Source: Eunapius fragilis
Taxonomy: Eukaryota; Porifera; Demospongiae; Spongillida; Spongillidae
Length of the DNA: 64,000 nt
Assembly: GCA_963681505.1 (NCBI GenBank)
Contig: OY811977.1
Span: 6,092,970 to 6,156,969 of the forward strand
Direction of reading: 5' to 3'
In this document: in pieces, positions 52,500 to 64,000 of the stretch
Numbering within the stretch: position 1 is the first letter of the stretch
Layout of the letters: every line of letters begins with the position of its first letter
Translations under genes and position numbers: made by a program
Notes under the pieces: generated by a model
What the model saw: the letters and a program-made list of their open reading frames with translations, nothing else
Databases searched by the model: none
What the model was told of the DNA's origin: nothing

Positions 52500-55400
52500 T
52501 TCGCGGGTAACTTATTATATAAGACCTATATAAATTCATCCCTGATGCCTTGGAGACCATGAAGAAGTACATTGAGCACAATGTCCTGCCGTGTGTCCAA
52601 GAGGACTGTGGTGGTGTTGGGCTGTTTCATGTAAACCCCTAAGGCATGTCTTGGCATGTCTTGGCGTGACTTGCCAGCTGCAGTTTTTCAGCAAGTCATG
52701 TAATTCACTTGCAACGTATATAGCAAATTATGGCAAGTCGTGTAATGTAATGTATTGCTATATGACACAGCGATTCGATTGCCCTGCCGCGGGCCCGTAA
52801 GGTCACGTAAATTCATTTGTAACCCTGACGTTACGGATTACGTTGTCATCAGGCTTACGTACCCGCGTTCGGACCGATTACTCACGGGAATAGGATTACG
52901 GTCGTAATCTTCATCCGTATGTTTGCGCGTGAGTACGTGAGCAACATCCGCAAGACTACGTTATTACACCGTGATTTCATTCCCGTCCCCACGATAATGA
53001 CTCGTTCCCAGCAGTAACATGCATTAATAAATTTCTTTCAAAAAAAATTTAATAACCTTTTACATATGCATGTACAGAGGGGAATATAGCAATGTTACAA
53101 GTACAGCCAATTGAAGAGATCATGGCAGAAGCCTCTTCCACCCAGGCTACATATGCCAGGGAGACACGCACCCTAGCCAAATAGAGCACTAATAAAACAC
53201 ACGCATGCTGAACGATCTGCTCTACCTGGTATAAAGAATACTGCTTCATGATGTGCTTGATCCCGCCGCCTGCATGCATGCAGCTAGAGAGGCCTTAACT
53301 TTGTATACGTAGGGATCGCTTGGCACGCCTAGCTGAATCGTCACCTATTAGGGTCGATACAGGGTTAAACTTTAAAATTCACCAAAAGCACAACCTCTTA
53401 TACAAACCTCCTCTTTATCGATGTTCTTCTATTCAATCCTGCTAAGAGACGCTAGGTGTGAAAAAAAAGCGATCCACCGCAGAGGGACGCTGTAAAAATC
53501 TGCCTGTGAAGAAGCCGCTAACCTTCGCGGATCAGTGTAGTTTTCCTCAACCGGGGTGACACAACTGTAGGCAACAGATTGACCTGCAAGGCATATGACA
53601 CGCGGAGTAAACAAAAAACCTCATCATGTTGGTGCCATACCTTGTTTGACTTGTTTGTTTCAGAGCCTTACTAGAAAACACATACCTATGTCGAGCACAA
53701 TATTTATCAGTACGCAGCGCAACATGCACCCTTTAAACGAAGTGTGCCACTTAGTAGTACGTCGTAGAATGAATGGCTACCAGCAGCAAACGTACGCGTA
53801 AAAAGTGCCCCTCCTGAGGGCTGCAAAAAATGTAAAAAGGCAGAATACGTACGATGGGTTTCTATCTCACCACAGTTTTGTATAGAACACGGGATTAACG
53901 AAACATGTCTCAAAACAGCCATTTTGCCAAAAAGGTCATCTACTGGCGGAAACGAAAATATAACAGAATCACCAGGGCACTTTGTGAGCATTTAGAACAA
54001 TTAGAGGATATTGAATGGGCGTTACGTACATTTGAGTCTGAGTACGAGGCCCATTCTGGTTTGCGATGCCCGTAAACCTTCGTTACGTGAACTCCCCCGT
54101 TGGTCTCATAAAATACGTGATATGTAGTCATACGCAATCAGACGCGTGAATTGCTGTGTGACTTGCCATGATTATGTCTTACCATGGTCAGCATAAACAT
54201 ATTATTCCACGACATACCACGTCACGGTGCATATTGACATGGAAGTACTAAAATAAAGCCAAGAATTTCACCAGAACTTTATTTTTGTACTTGGTTTATG
54301 CATTGTTATAGTGCTAGCTATAGTATATCCACGTTCGAATAGTACAAAGTATTAACTGATTCGAAACACAGAACAACAGTTAGGGTCATAACCTTCCCTT
54401 ATTGCTCCTAGCTTGTGTTGCGTGGCTGACCCAAGCACTTCAGTGGAGTAGCCAGCATTGTTTCCGCGTTGCCCGAACCCCGCCCCCCCCCCGCCCCCCC
54501 CCCCCCCCTTTTTTTTTTTTAAAGATCGGGTTCTCAAATGTACTCCAAGCTATCTAATTCCTACATAATGCAGCAGTGAGGTGGAGTTGAATCAAAGGCC
54601 GAGCAATCCTCCAGAGATTAGCAGCATACCCTAGCACTTGACTCTATATCACTAGCCGGCCCATCCGGAAAGTATAAACATGTACAGTAGCGGCAATACT
54701 TTCTAACACGAGAGCGCGATTTCACTGTCCCAAGGTCCATATTTCCACATGAAATCAATATGCGACACGTACACAAGAGGAGATGGCTGAGCTCATAACG
54801 TACAAGCGAAATCACGTTCCATCGAGAAAGCCCTAGACGGCGGGCTGAAGTTTTTCTGAAGAGCTGCTTGATCCAGAGATAATATTTTTAAATATTATCT
54901 CTGCTTGATCAAAACACTAAGTTGTTGTAGGCATTGTCATTAGCAGCTAGAAATGTGTTAATGCGCGATCGCGACTTGTTAATTAGTAACGATTGTGCTT
55001 TGAAGTGAGATTAACACACCATCCCTTACACAGCTATATTGATGGTATCAGGTATTCACAATCATATGCGTCAATACTGACAAACACTTAAGTGGGTTTG
55101 TTAATACAGTACAACCGCATGTAACCAATGCTAATTTGTCGTTGTGTGATTTTGTAGTTTTAAAAAAAGGAAAGATCTTTACAGCAAAATTTAGTGACCA
55201 TTCCATGCAGCACTCTCAAATGCTGACTTCTATAAAGGTTCTGTGCTTTAATGCAACATCTATGGAAAAGCATCCCCTGTCCAATTTATGGCATACATGT
55301 AGGTACCATGGAATGTATACATTAAACATCTACTCTCAAATGGGTTAGAAGCATCATCAAAAGAAGGAAGCAAAAGAAATACATGTAGGATTGTGGTCAG

Positions 55401-56970
55401 CAATCAGATGATGATGATGTAATCTATTATTTTTCATTTTTCTTCGAAGAGTGATAAAAATATGAGTGCATCAGATTACATGGTGAGTTTTATTCAACTA
55501 TTATATGTATGCCTGCAAAGACCCAATTAAGGCCAGTTCAGAGTTTCTCTGGAGAAGATACAGACAGCTGTACATGCAAAGCTGAATGGACTATTGGTGT
55601 ACAATTACATTTTTTGCTCTGACAGTGTAACATCAAAGGAGTGGATGTGAATCTTTTGCCTGCCAATAATATGTATCAATGTGGACTGATGCTTCTTGAT
55701 TTGTACTTCTCTAAAGAAGAACTTTCACCATTGTTATATAAAAAGCATAATTATTATGAGTAAAATGTGCCTTATTAATAATAGATTTGATGAAGCAACT
55801 TTTTGGTCAAGAGAAACTGGGATATGAATTCAAGAAAAAAAATGTAAGTCTTGTTGTATGATGTAATTGCTTTTATCCTGTAATAAAAAATTCCTAATTA
55901 TAAATGCACGGTCATGCACAAGTAAAGCTAGTTCATGCATACCATGCTATCACTGAACCCTGCACATGTATGGGAGAGCAGGGACTCTACTTCTTCATCA
56001 GTCGGATGGTCACCATCCTGTGCTCCGTTCTTGGACTCAGCGATGGTGGAGGTGTTTCAGTTCTGATGGACGACAATGAGAACATGGAGTTCCCGGTTCC
56101 CATAGCGGCAAGCGTGCTGATGCTGGGAGAAGGGACCAGCCCACTTGGGGCACTGAAATCCACAAACGACGGGTTGGTCAACGTAGCTAAGTTGTTGATC
56201 TGAGCGATACGACTCTTACAGCATACGATGTGTAATGGCCTAACAGTTCTGGAAACATAGGCTGATGTACATGGATATGTACGTCACAACATCACCAAAC
56301 AAGTATGCATGCATATTAGCAGTACACTCTTTCATGTAAGTGGGATATTGTTGACTACTAGGTGTACATACTGGAACACTTGGGAGTGCATATTTGGGAG
56401 GTATTTTCATTATTCTGCATTTTCTCTAACTTTCCCTATTTTGTGCATGGTCCCTTCTACTGTATGAGCCATGAAAAGACCACACATATGAGATGTCCTG
56501 TTACATACATGTTCAAATGAGTGAAATGAACTGACACATGTTCATACAAACACATCCCATGTGGTTAACCACACACTATACACTATACACATGCAAGCAA
56601 TATCTCTGTACATGTACACTGTCCTTGTGTTAGTACACTGCTAACTGAACCTAGATTCATGACATTTGATTTGCTCCTCCTGTAAAGGTCAAATAATGTA
56701 CACATGTATGTACTGTACATGTACAGTATGTATGCTTCAATCTGATACCTCCCATCCACACAGGCAACCAAAATGTGGCATCTACATGTACATGTACAAA
56801 GTCAATTTATATTATACAAGTACATGTAAATAATTACACACAAACACCACACATGTAAAGCAGGCATAAATACTATGTAACTTAATTATTGCCCCCCTTC
56901 CATCACTTTGCAACTTCTTCCCTTCCCCCTCCTCCTCCTACAATTCACACTATGATCAACCTGTACGTCT
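52500..56970. other. Mostly no supportable gene
   Basis: A short coding-like stretch at about 52535-52640 (plus strand; ALETMKKYIEHNVLP, then VQEDCGG) ends in a stop and has no assignable family. Poly-C/poly-T runs lie at 54480-54520, a 28-bp palindrome at 54875-54902 and tacatgtaca-rich DNA at 56280-56830. Confidence 0.45.
54875..54902. repeat. 28-bp palindrome between two ctgcttgatc direct repeats
   Basis: agagataatattt / aaatattatctct, flanked by ctgcttgatc at 54864 and 54901. Confidence 0.85.
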
Positions 56971-56973
56971 TAC

Positions 56974-57028
56974 CAGAGTGTTCTTGGTAGGAGCCAAAGG
57001 AAATGTTGGTCTGTGAAAGTGAGCATTA
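56974..57028 (-). CDS. EFA6/PSD-like PH domain, exon c
   Basis: A 55-bp minus-strand exon after acceptor TTTGCAG and before donor GTAAGA. Read in the frame that continues the homology it gives NAHFHRPTFPLAPTKNTL, matching the segment after the PH domain in EFA6/PSD proteins (form F.RPLLPS..TK). From exon b as drawn, the joined phase is off by one base and would meet TAA at once, so either the exon-b end, an assembly base or a mutation needs checking. Confidence 0.6.
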
Positions 57029-57399
57029 CTGCAAAGAGAAGCAAAGTTAAAGTTACACATGTACATCATGTTGTGTTCAAGGACTTTTATATACAAAACA
57101 ACACTTCAATATCTAAAGCATTATTGAAATAAAACCATTAATTGATACATCCAGATTAAGGAGTTAACACAACATATTCATGCACAATGTAGATACATAT
57201 GTGGTTGTCAGGGGTGGATGTGCGAGAGGGCGTGGCAGGGGAGGAGAGGGGTTTAAATGATTTATCATAACTATCAATGTGGATTGCCTAATTGCCTGCT
57301 ATGAATAATACTTTAATAGAAGGGATGATCTGTTACTGGTTCTCTTGGCAGTAAAATATGATGGGCTACATCATTGGGATGGCACAATGTCACACGTAC

Positions 57400-57493
57400 C
57401 CTGATCCAACAGCCACTGCCAGTGGTAGGGATGAGTACGTGGCAGCAGGACTTGTTTATGGCTCCAATCCGCTGAAGCATTTCAGAGATGTTG
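57400..57493 (-). CDS. EFA6/PSD-like PH domain, exon b
   Basis: A 94-bp minus-strand exon, acceptor TTTTTGCAG and donor GTACGT. It reads NISEMLQRIGAINKSCCHVL, then IPTTGSGCWI. With exon a it forms the C-terminal helix of a PH domain (QAxxxxEMLxWIxRIN pattern; the usual Trp is Gln-Arg here). EFA6/PSD proteins are ARF6 exchange factors, and the PH domain binds phosphoinositide at the plasma membrane. Confidence 0.7.
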
Positions 57494-57756
57494 CTGCAAA
57501 AAGAATGTGATGTTCAGATACATGTACATGTACAGTGTTCATGTATGGGGCGATGGGCAATACAATAACCAGACCAGACATGTTTAGGTCGAACATATAC
57601 ATGTACATGTATATACATGTATATTGAAAATGAACATTAGCACCCTGTGCACAGGTCTGTGGCTAGCGTGGGCCCATGTACAGGTACATCTACATGTACA
57701 TGTGTAGATGTATTCCCCCTCATAATGGATATACCCAGAGCACAAATGGGACTCAC

Positions 57757-57896
57757 TTGGCCTGTATGAGGTAGGCCTGCCAATCAGGAGTGGTAAACAT
57801 AAACACAGCACCCTTCTTCTGGTACTCAGGATCACGAATAGCAAGACAGTGAGTGACTGCAATGGCAGATGAGGTGTCATCCAAATTAAGCTCCCC
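57757..57896 (-). CDS. EFA6/PSD-like PH domain, exon a
   Basis: A 140-bp minus-strand exon, acceptor CCACAG and donor GTGAGT, ending in phase 2. It reads GELNLDDTSSAIAVTHCLA, IRDPEYQKKGAVFMFTTPDW, QAYLIQA. The order (V.H.LA...dY.KK..VF...T.DWr.yLfQA) fits the late PH domain of EFA6/PSD ARF6 exchange factors. Spectrin-type PH domains are a more distant alternative. The Sec7 domain and the N-terminal PH half are not found upstream within the window before the polypyrimidine tract, so the gene is partial or its remaining exons were missed. Confidence 0.72.
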
Positions 57897-57928
57897 CTGT
57901 GGCCGTTGGCAGTGGGATGGGTAACACA

Positions 57929-57932
57929 CACA

Positions 57933-57973
<41 letters not shown>
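57929..57973. repeat. (CA)n microsatellite
   Basis: About 22 ca repeats within the intron-like DNA just upstream of exon a. Confidence 0.95.
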
Positions 57974-57974
<1 letters not shown>

Positions 57975-57977
<3 letters not shown>

Positions 57978-58940
57978 ATGATCAGTTTCAGAGTGAAGCA
58001 AATTGAAAATTGCTACAGTCAACAGTTCCATTCTGTGTTTGGGCACAGAATGGGCATGGTAAATGTACATGATACATCAGCGCTGGCGCAACCGGGGGGA
58101 GGTCCAGCTTTGGCCGGACCTATCTTAATACTGAGCTTAAATATATGGGACGGTGTCCAGCAAAATCACCCTTCTGGAGTTTTTATTTTATCACTATAAA
58201 AATTGTACGTTACAAAAAAGCAACATATCTTCACAACGGTTTTATATTTTCTTTTCAAATTTCGTACACTTGTTCACACATCAGTTCTCTCTGGGCAAAC
58301 CTATTTTGGTGCTCTAGATATTTTCCGTGCCATGGTTACAAAGGTCTCTAACCCAATGGGTTAAGATTCCACATTTCTCCAGATACGAGTGACGATAACA
58401 CGTCAAATTTGGAGTGTACATAGAAGGGTCCTGTAGCTATTGATTTCTGCAGATCGTTACGTTTTTTCTTATCCGTTACGGAGATATGGATTTTCAAAGT
58501 AATTCGACATTTCGCGCCACTCACCCTATTGCAATATGCCATTATGTAATGGCCACGCCCTTTAATTTGAAGTAATGAACTCCGCTTTGAACGTTTTACG
58601 TGGTACATAAGCGATCGTACCTCGTACGCTATGTTTCAACATAAAACAGTATCGTACGTTCACATGAATCGCTTATGATGGATGCTGTGAATGTTCATGG
58701 TAGTTTATATTGTGCACCCTTTTTCTATATCTGCTCAGTTTATGGCATGTACATGTAAGCATGCATGTACCATGCCTTGTAATCATGGGGCCACCTTCTT
58801 CACCCTCTACACCCTCTACACTAGTCTGGGGACCAGATGACTTGCTTGCGACAGTCAGTTATCTGGTACACAAACTGCAGTACCTTTAGTATGGCATATC
58901 TCTCTAGACCATTCATATTCACTGCCTTTCTTTCTATCTG
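57975..58940. other. No supportable gene
   Basis: Short frames only; no recognisable exon of the PH-domain gene. Confidence 0.45.
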
Positions 58941-58943
58941 ACC

Positions 58944-61012
58944 TCCTCCTCCTTCTCCTCCTCTCCCTCCACCTCTTCCTATCTTCCTTCATCCACCCAT
59001 CCTCCTCCTCCCCTCCTCTTCCCTCCTACTCCTCTCCACCTCCCTCCTCCTCCTCCCTCCTCCTCCTCCTCCTCCCCTCCTCTTCCTCCTTTTACTCCCT
59101 CTCATTTTCCCTCCTACCTTCCTTTCCCGTTGCATCCACCCCACCTTCTCCTCCCCTCCTCTACCTCCTTCTCCTCCTCCCCCTCCTCTTCCTATCTTCC
59201 TTCATCTACCCATCCTCCTCCTACCCTCCTCCTCCTCCCCTCCTCCTTCTCCTCCCTCCTCCTCACCTCCCCTTCTCCTCCTCTTACTCCCTCTCATTTT
59301 CCCTCCTACCTTCCTTCCTATTTCACCTACCCCTCCCCCTTCATTTCTTTTGATAGCATCCAAACCTCCCCTCCTCCTCCTCATCCTCCTACTTCTATCT
59401 TCCTACCCGTTGTATCCTTCCCTCCTTCCCCTCCTCCTTCCATTCTTCCCATTGCATCTACTCCCCACCTTCTCCTCCCCCTCCTCTACCTCCTTCTCCT
59501 CTTCCTATCTTCCTTCATCCACCCATCCTCCTCCCTCCTCCTCTCCTTCTCCTCTCCTCCACTCCACCTCTCTCCCCTCCCCTCCTTCTCCTCCTATCTT
59601 CATCCACCCATCCTCCTCCCTCCTCCTCCTCTCCATCTCCCCTCCTCCTCCCTCCTCCTTCCTCCACCTCTTCCTATCTTCCTTCATCCACCCATCCTCC
59701 TTCTCCCCTCCTCTTCCCTCCTCCTCCTCTCCTCCTCCCTCCTCCTCCTCCCCTCCTCCTCCTCCTTCTTTTACTCCCTCTCATTTTCCATCCTACTTCC
59801 TTCCGATTACACCTAACACCCCCTCCTCCTCCTTTCTCTTGATTGCATCCACACCTCCCCCTCCTCCTCCTCATTCTTCTACTTCTACCTTTCTACCTGT
59901 TGCATCCTTCCCTCCTCCTTTCATTTTTCCCATTGCATCCACCCCCACTTTCTCCTCTAGCTCCTCTACCTCCTTCTCCTCCTCTCCCTCCTCCTCGTCC
60001 TATTTTCCTTCATCCACCATCCTCCGCCTCCCTCCTCCTCCCCTCCTCCACCCTCCTCCTCCCCTCCTCCTCCCCTCCTCCGCCCCTCCTCCTCCTCCCC
60101 TCCTCCTCCTCCTCCTCCCCTCCTCCTCCTCCTCCTCCCCTCCTCCTCCTCCTCCCCTCCTCCTCCTCCCTCCTCCTCCCCTCCTCCTCCCCTCCTCCTC
60201 CTCCCCTCTACCTCCCTCCTCCTCTCCTCCTCCCCTCCCCTCCTCCTCTCCTCCTCCCCTCCCCTCCTCCTCTCCTCCGCCTCTTCTCCTCCTCTCCTCC
60301 TTCCCTCCTCCTCCCCTCCGCTACTTCTACCTTCTTACCGGTTGCATCCTCCCCTCCTCCTTCCATTCTTTCTGTTGCATCCACCCCCTACCTTCTCCTT
60401 CCCCTCCTCTCCCTCCTCCTCTTCCCATCTTTCTTCATCCACCCATCCTCCTCCTCCCCCTCCTCCTCCTCCTGCCTCCTCCTCCTCTTACTCCCTCTCA
60501 TTTTTCCTCCTACCTTCCCTCCTATTACACCTACCCCTCCCCCTCCTCCTTTCTTTTGATTGCATTCACACCTCCCCCTCCTCCCCCTCCATCCACCCAT
60601 CCTCCTCCTCCTCCCCTTCCCCTCCTCTCCTCCTCCTCCCTCCTCCTCCCCTCCCCTCCTCTCCTCCTCCTCCCTCCTCCTCCCCTCCCCCTCCTCCTCC
60701 TCTTACTCCCTCTCATTTTCCCTCCTACCTTCCTTCCTATTACACCTACCCCTCCCCCTCCTCCTTTCGTTTCATTGCTTCCACACCTCCCCCTCCTCCT
60801 CCTCATCCTCCTACTTCTACCTTCCTACCCGTTGCATCCTCTCCTCCTCCCCCTCCTCCTTCCATTCTTCCAGTTGCATCCACCCCCACCTTCTCCTCTA
60901 CCTCCTTCTTCTCCTCCTCCTACCCTCCTCCTCCTCCTTCTACCTTTCTTCCCATTGCATCCACCCTCCCCCCTCCTCCGCCTCCTCCTCCTCCTCTTTG
61001 TACCTTCCTTTC
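58944..61012. repeat. Polypyrimidine (CCT/CTC) tract of about 2 kb
   Basis: Nearly pure C/T on the plus strand, built from cctcctcct and interspersed longer motifs such as ccattgcatccac and tactccctctcattttccctc that recur at irregular spacing. Long Pro/Ser/Leu frames (up to 558 codons) are composition artefacts. Confidence 0.95.
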
Positions 61013-61446
61013 CATTGCATAAATAAATGATAAGAGACATGTGTCGGAAGATACAATTCCTTATTTATTCAGCTTTAAACTATTGGTATTGTAAGTCAAT
61101 GTGTTGTAAATTTGCAAGCACCCGGAATCATTTTGGCACTTCAGCATATATAATGTTCTAGCAATATAACCTCTCATGGGTTATTTTACAACTAAAAAGG
61201 TGACGATGCAACAACCTAGTAGGCACTGCCAACAATTAGTCAGGGACATCAGATGTCCCTCCCCCCCTCCATTTCCCCCCCCCCCCCCCCCCCCCCTCTC
61301 CTTACTTATAGTGTACTTTGTTTTTGGAAAGACCTTAGTGCTATGACATGCACGCATGTAGTTCAAAACTACTTGTTCTAACTTCCATGTAGAGCATGTA
61401 CAAGGTACCATTCTACCATGTACCATTCTACCATGCTTGCTTGTCT
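61013..61446. other. Unique DNA before the assembly gap
   Basis: No coding region seen; poly-C run of about 20 at 61275-61296. Confidence 0.6.
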
Positions 61447-61646
61447 NNNNNNNNNNNNNNNNNNNNNNNNNNNNNNNNNNNNNNNNNNNNNNNNNNNNNN
61501 NNNNNNNNNNNNNNNNNNNNNNNNNNNNNNNNNNNNNNNNNNNNNNNNNNNNNNNNNNNNNNNNNNNNNNNNNNNNNNNNNNNNNNNNNNNNNNNNNNNN
61601 NNNNNNNNNNNNNNNNNNNNNNNNNNNNNNNNNNNNNNNNNNNNNN
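61447..61646. other. Assembly gap (200 N)
   Basis: Exactly 200 undetermined bases, a typical scaffold spacer. Open frames spanning it are meaningless. Confidence 0.99.
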
Positions 61647-61907
61647 CCTTTGGTAAGGCTCATGGCTCTAGGCCTGTCCACCACCTATCCAAACCCCTAA
61701 CACTATACACAGCATGGCTGCCCAGGCCACAAAGATCAAAAATATGCCTGTTGTATGACACCAATTATTATGATCTGGTGTGAGTGTTTCCACTTGTTGC
61801 TGAGTTCTATGGACATAGGCATCAGCTATAGACTGGCCTCATCTGCTTCACCCTCCTTACACGTAGCTAATGGAATTTCCAGATGTCATTTAGAGATTGA
61901 TTGTGTA

Positions 61908-61966
61908 TGTGCTTGTGTGTGTACATGTGTGTGTGTGTGTGTGTGGTGTGTGTGTGTTGTGTTGTG

Positions 61967-61997
<31 letters not shown>

Positions 61998-62000
61998 TGT
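61908..62000. repeat. (TG)n microsatellite, left arm
   Basis: Interrupted tg repeats; the mirror-image (CA)n at 63645-63775 in the other arm is longer and purer. Confidence 0.93.
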
Positions 62001-62398
62001 GATTGATACATGAACTCTGGAAAAGGGCTTACATGACATGTATGGGTTGGAAGCCTTGCATGTCTGGGCAGTGAATATCATTGCCAACCTTATCACTACT
62101 GATAGTGCTGGACTGGGCCTCTGTAAAGTTTGTATTGGATTGAGTAATAAAGTATTCACACCATTACCATGAGTTCTACCAATGCACACACACACACACA
62201 CACACACACTCATGCACATACACACACAACACGTACAAAGCACATATACACATACATACAAATGTATAAAAGATGGAGTAAATGGAATTTAGAGGCAGCT
62301 TATAGCTGATGCTCTGTACCTTAGCAACCAAGTGGAAAATTGGTGTCATTGAACAGGTTCATGTTTGGCATGCCAGCCCTGCTGTAGGGTCATGGCAT

Positions 62399-62399
<1 letters not shown>

Positions 62400-62429
<30 letters not shown>

Positions 62430-62512
62430 GTGTGGTGTATGTGTGTGTGTGTGTGTGTGTATGTGTGTGTATGTGCGTGTGTGTGTATGTGTGTGTGTGT
62501 GTGTGTGTGTGT
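62400..62512. repeat. (TG)n microsatellite in left arm
   Basis: tg repeats with ta and gg interruptions; pairs with the shorter ca tract at about 63145-63215. Confidence 0.93.
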
Positions 62513-62721
62513 TTTGTGTATTAAGTGCACATGGCAACACCAGACATATGTAACCAGATGTTTAAAAAATAGGTTCAAGTTCTGTTCATCATCTCTCGAT
62601 TGAACTCCCTAACAGCGGGGCTACCCAGGCCACAAAAGTCCGAACTTGTACTTTTAGTGTTTGTTTATGTAGATGTATAATACTTGTTTAATGTTTAGGT
62701 GAATAGCAAGGTGCTTTATCT

Positions 62722-62945
62722 GTGTTGAGGTGCCTCTGTGTATACCCTGTCACTATGTACACTGTGTTGAGGTGTCTCTGTGTATACCCTGTCACTATGT
62801 ACACTGTGTTCAGGTGTCTCTGTGCACATAGTGACAGGGTATACAGACACCTCAACACAGTGTACATAGTGACAGGGTATACACAGAGACACCTCAACAC
62901 AGTGTACATGCATGCAGTGACAGGGTATACACAGAGACACCTCAC
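62722..62945. repeat. 42-bp tandem units in mirror orientation at the palindrome centre
   Basis: Three units of tgttgaggtgtctctgtg plus tataccctgtcactatgtac run forward and about three run in reverse, meeting at about 62830. Confidence 0.88.
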
Positions 62946-63404
62946 AGATAAAGCACCTTGCCATTCACCTAAACATTAAACCAAGTATTATACATCTACA
63001 TAAACAAACACAAGTTCGGAACTTTTGTGGGCTGGGTAGCCCCGCTGTTAGGGAGTTCAATCGAGAGATGATGAACAGAACTTGAACCTATTTTTTAAAC
63101 ATCTGGTTACATATGTCTGGTGTTGCCATGTGCACTTAATACACAAACACACACACACACATACACACACCCACACGCACATACACACACATACACACGT
63201 ACACACACACACACTCATGCCATGGACCCTACAGCAGGGCTGGCATGCCAAACATGAACCTGTTCAATGACACCAATTTTCCACTTGTTGCTAAGGTACA
63301 GAGGCATCAGCTATAAGCTGCCTCTAAATTCCATTTACTCCATCTTTTATACATTTGTATGTATGTATGTATGTGCTTTGTACGTGTTGTGTGTGTATGT
63401 GCAT

Positions 63405-63444
<40 letters not shown>

Positions 63445-63640
63445 ATTGGTAGAACTCATGGTAATGGTGTGAATACTATTACCACTCAATCCAATACAAA
63501 CTTTACAGAGGCCCAGTCCAGCCACTATCAGTAGTGATAGGTTAGCAATGATATTCACTGCCAGACATGCAAGGCTTCCAACCCATACATGTCATGTAAG
63601 CCCTTTTCCCAGAGTTCATGTATCAATCACACCCCACAGG

Positions 63641-63775
<135 letters not shown>

Positions 63776-64000
63776 TGTACACACACAAGCACATACACAA
63801 TCAATCTCTAAATGACATCTGGAAATTCCATTAGCTACGTGTAAGGAGGTGAAGCAGATGAAGGCCAGTCTATAGCTGATGCCTCTGTCCATAGAACTCA
63901 GCAACAAGTGGAAACACTCACACCAGATCATAATAATTGGTGTCATACAACAGGCATATTCTTGATCTTTGTGGCCTGGGCAGCCATGCTGTGTATAGTG

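Noticed and set aside
55904-56203. 99-codon plus-strand frame with a relatively balanced composition (MVTILCSVLGLSDGGG...)
   Set aside because: Open on both strands and without homology that I can name; could be an exon, but no acceptor or start context supports it.
59130-61030. Pro/Ser/Leu-rich open frames of 156-558 codons
   Set aside because: They are translations of the CCT/CTC polypyrimidine tract in all frames; no domain and no codon constraint.

Overview
The window looks like a nuclear contig of a repeat-rich invertebrate animal. The grounds are intron-containing genes with very short introns (33-65 bp), ankyrin repeats encoded one per 99-bp exon, an EFA6/PSD-type PH domain, metazoan-style retroelements (Ty3/gypsy, Copia, Ngaro-like), hAT-type transposons, many tacatgtaca-rich microsatellites and one 200-N assembly gap. 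A demosponge or similar non-bilaterian is my guess; the sequence does not prove it. No bacterial operon, rRNA, convincing tRNA or CRISPR array was found.

Region 1 (about 2.1-30.0 kb) is an array of units of about 2.85 kb. Each complete unit carries one small three-exon gene of unknown function. Three copies look intact (16596-17061, 19441-19906, 28726-29191). One has lost its start codon (near 13907-14335). The leftmost unit has no gene left. Two decayed 5' ends (about 23.8 and 25.3 kb) and one diverged 3' exon (about 27.0 kb) lie on the opposite strand between units. The array has collected transposons, and sister units serve as empty-site references that fix insertion boundaries: a Ty3/gypsy element (2748-8250), a hAT element (8330-12266) with two nested insertions, several MITEs, a SWIM/YqaJ-coding TIR element (20739-22976) and a scrambled Copia element (30013 to beyond 33396).

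Region 2 (about 33.5-38.3 kb) has no supportable intact gene. It holds two strong palindromes near 35.6-35.8 kb and a decayed gypsy RNase H fragment.

Region 3 (about 38.4-50.1 kb, minus strand) holds eight ankyrin-repeat exons; seven are exactly 99 bp and in phase 0. Part of it was amplified recently in tandem together with its introns. A Ngaro-like tyrosine-recombinase retroelement (45477-48000) sits inside. It keeps the A1-ORF-B1-A2-B2 split-repeat layout, retains gag-like and recombinase remnants, and shows no reverse transcriptase.

Region 4 (50-58 kb) holds a 47-bp minisatellite, a 160-bp (GT)n tract and three minus-strand exons of an EFA6/PSD-like PH domain. Region 5 (58.9-64 kb) holds a 2-kb polypyrimidine tract, the N gap and one half-window of a palindrome of at least 2.3 kb centred near 62850.

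Most long open frames in the polypyrimidine and CA/GT tracts are low-complexity artefacts. The genes of interest are the tandem family, the ankyrin exons, the PH-domain exons and the mobile-element genes.
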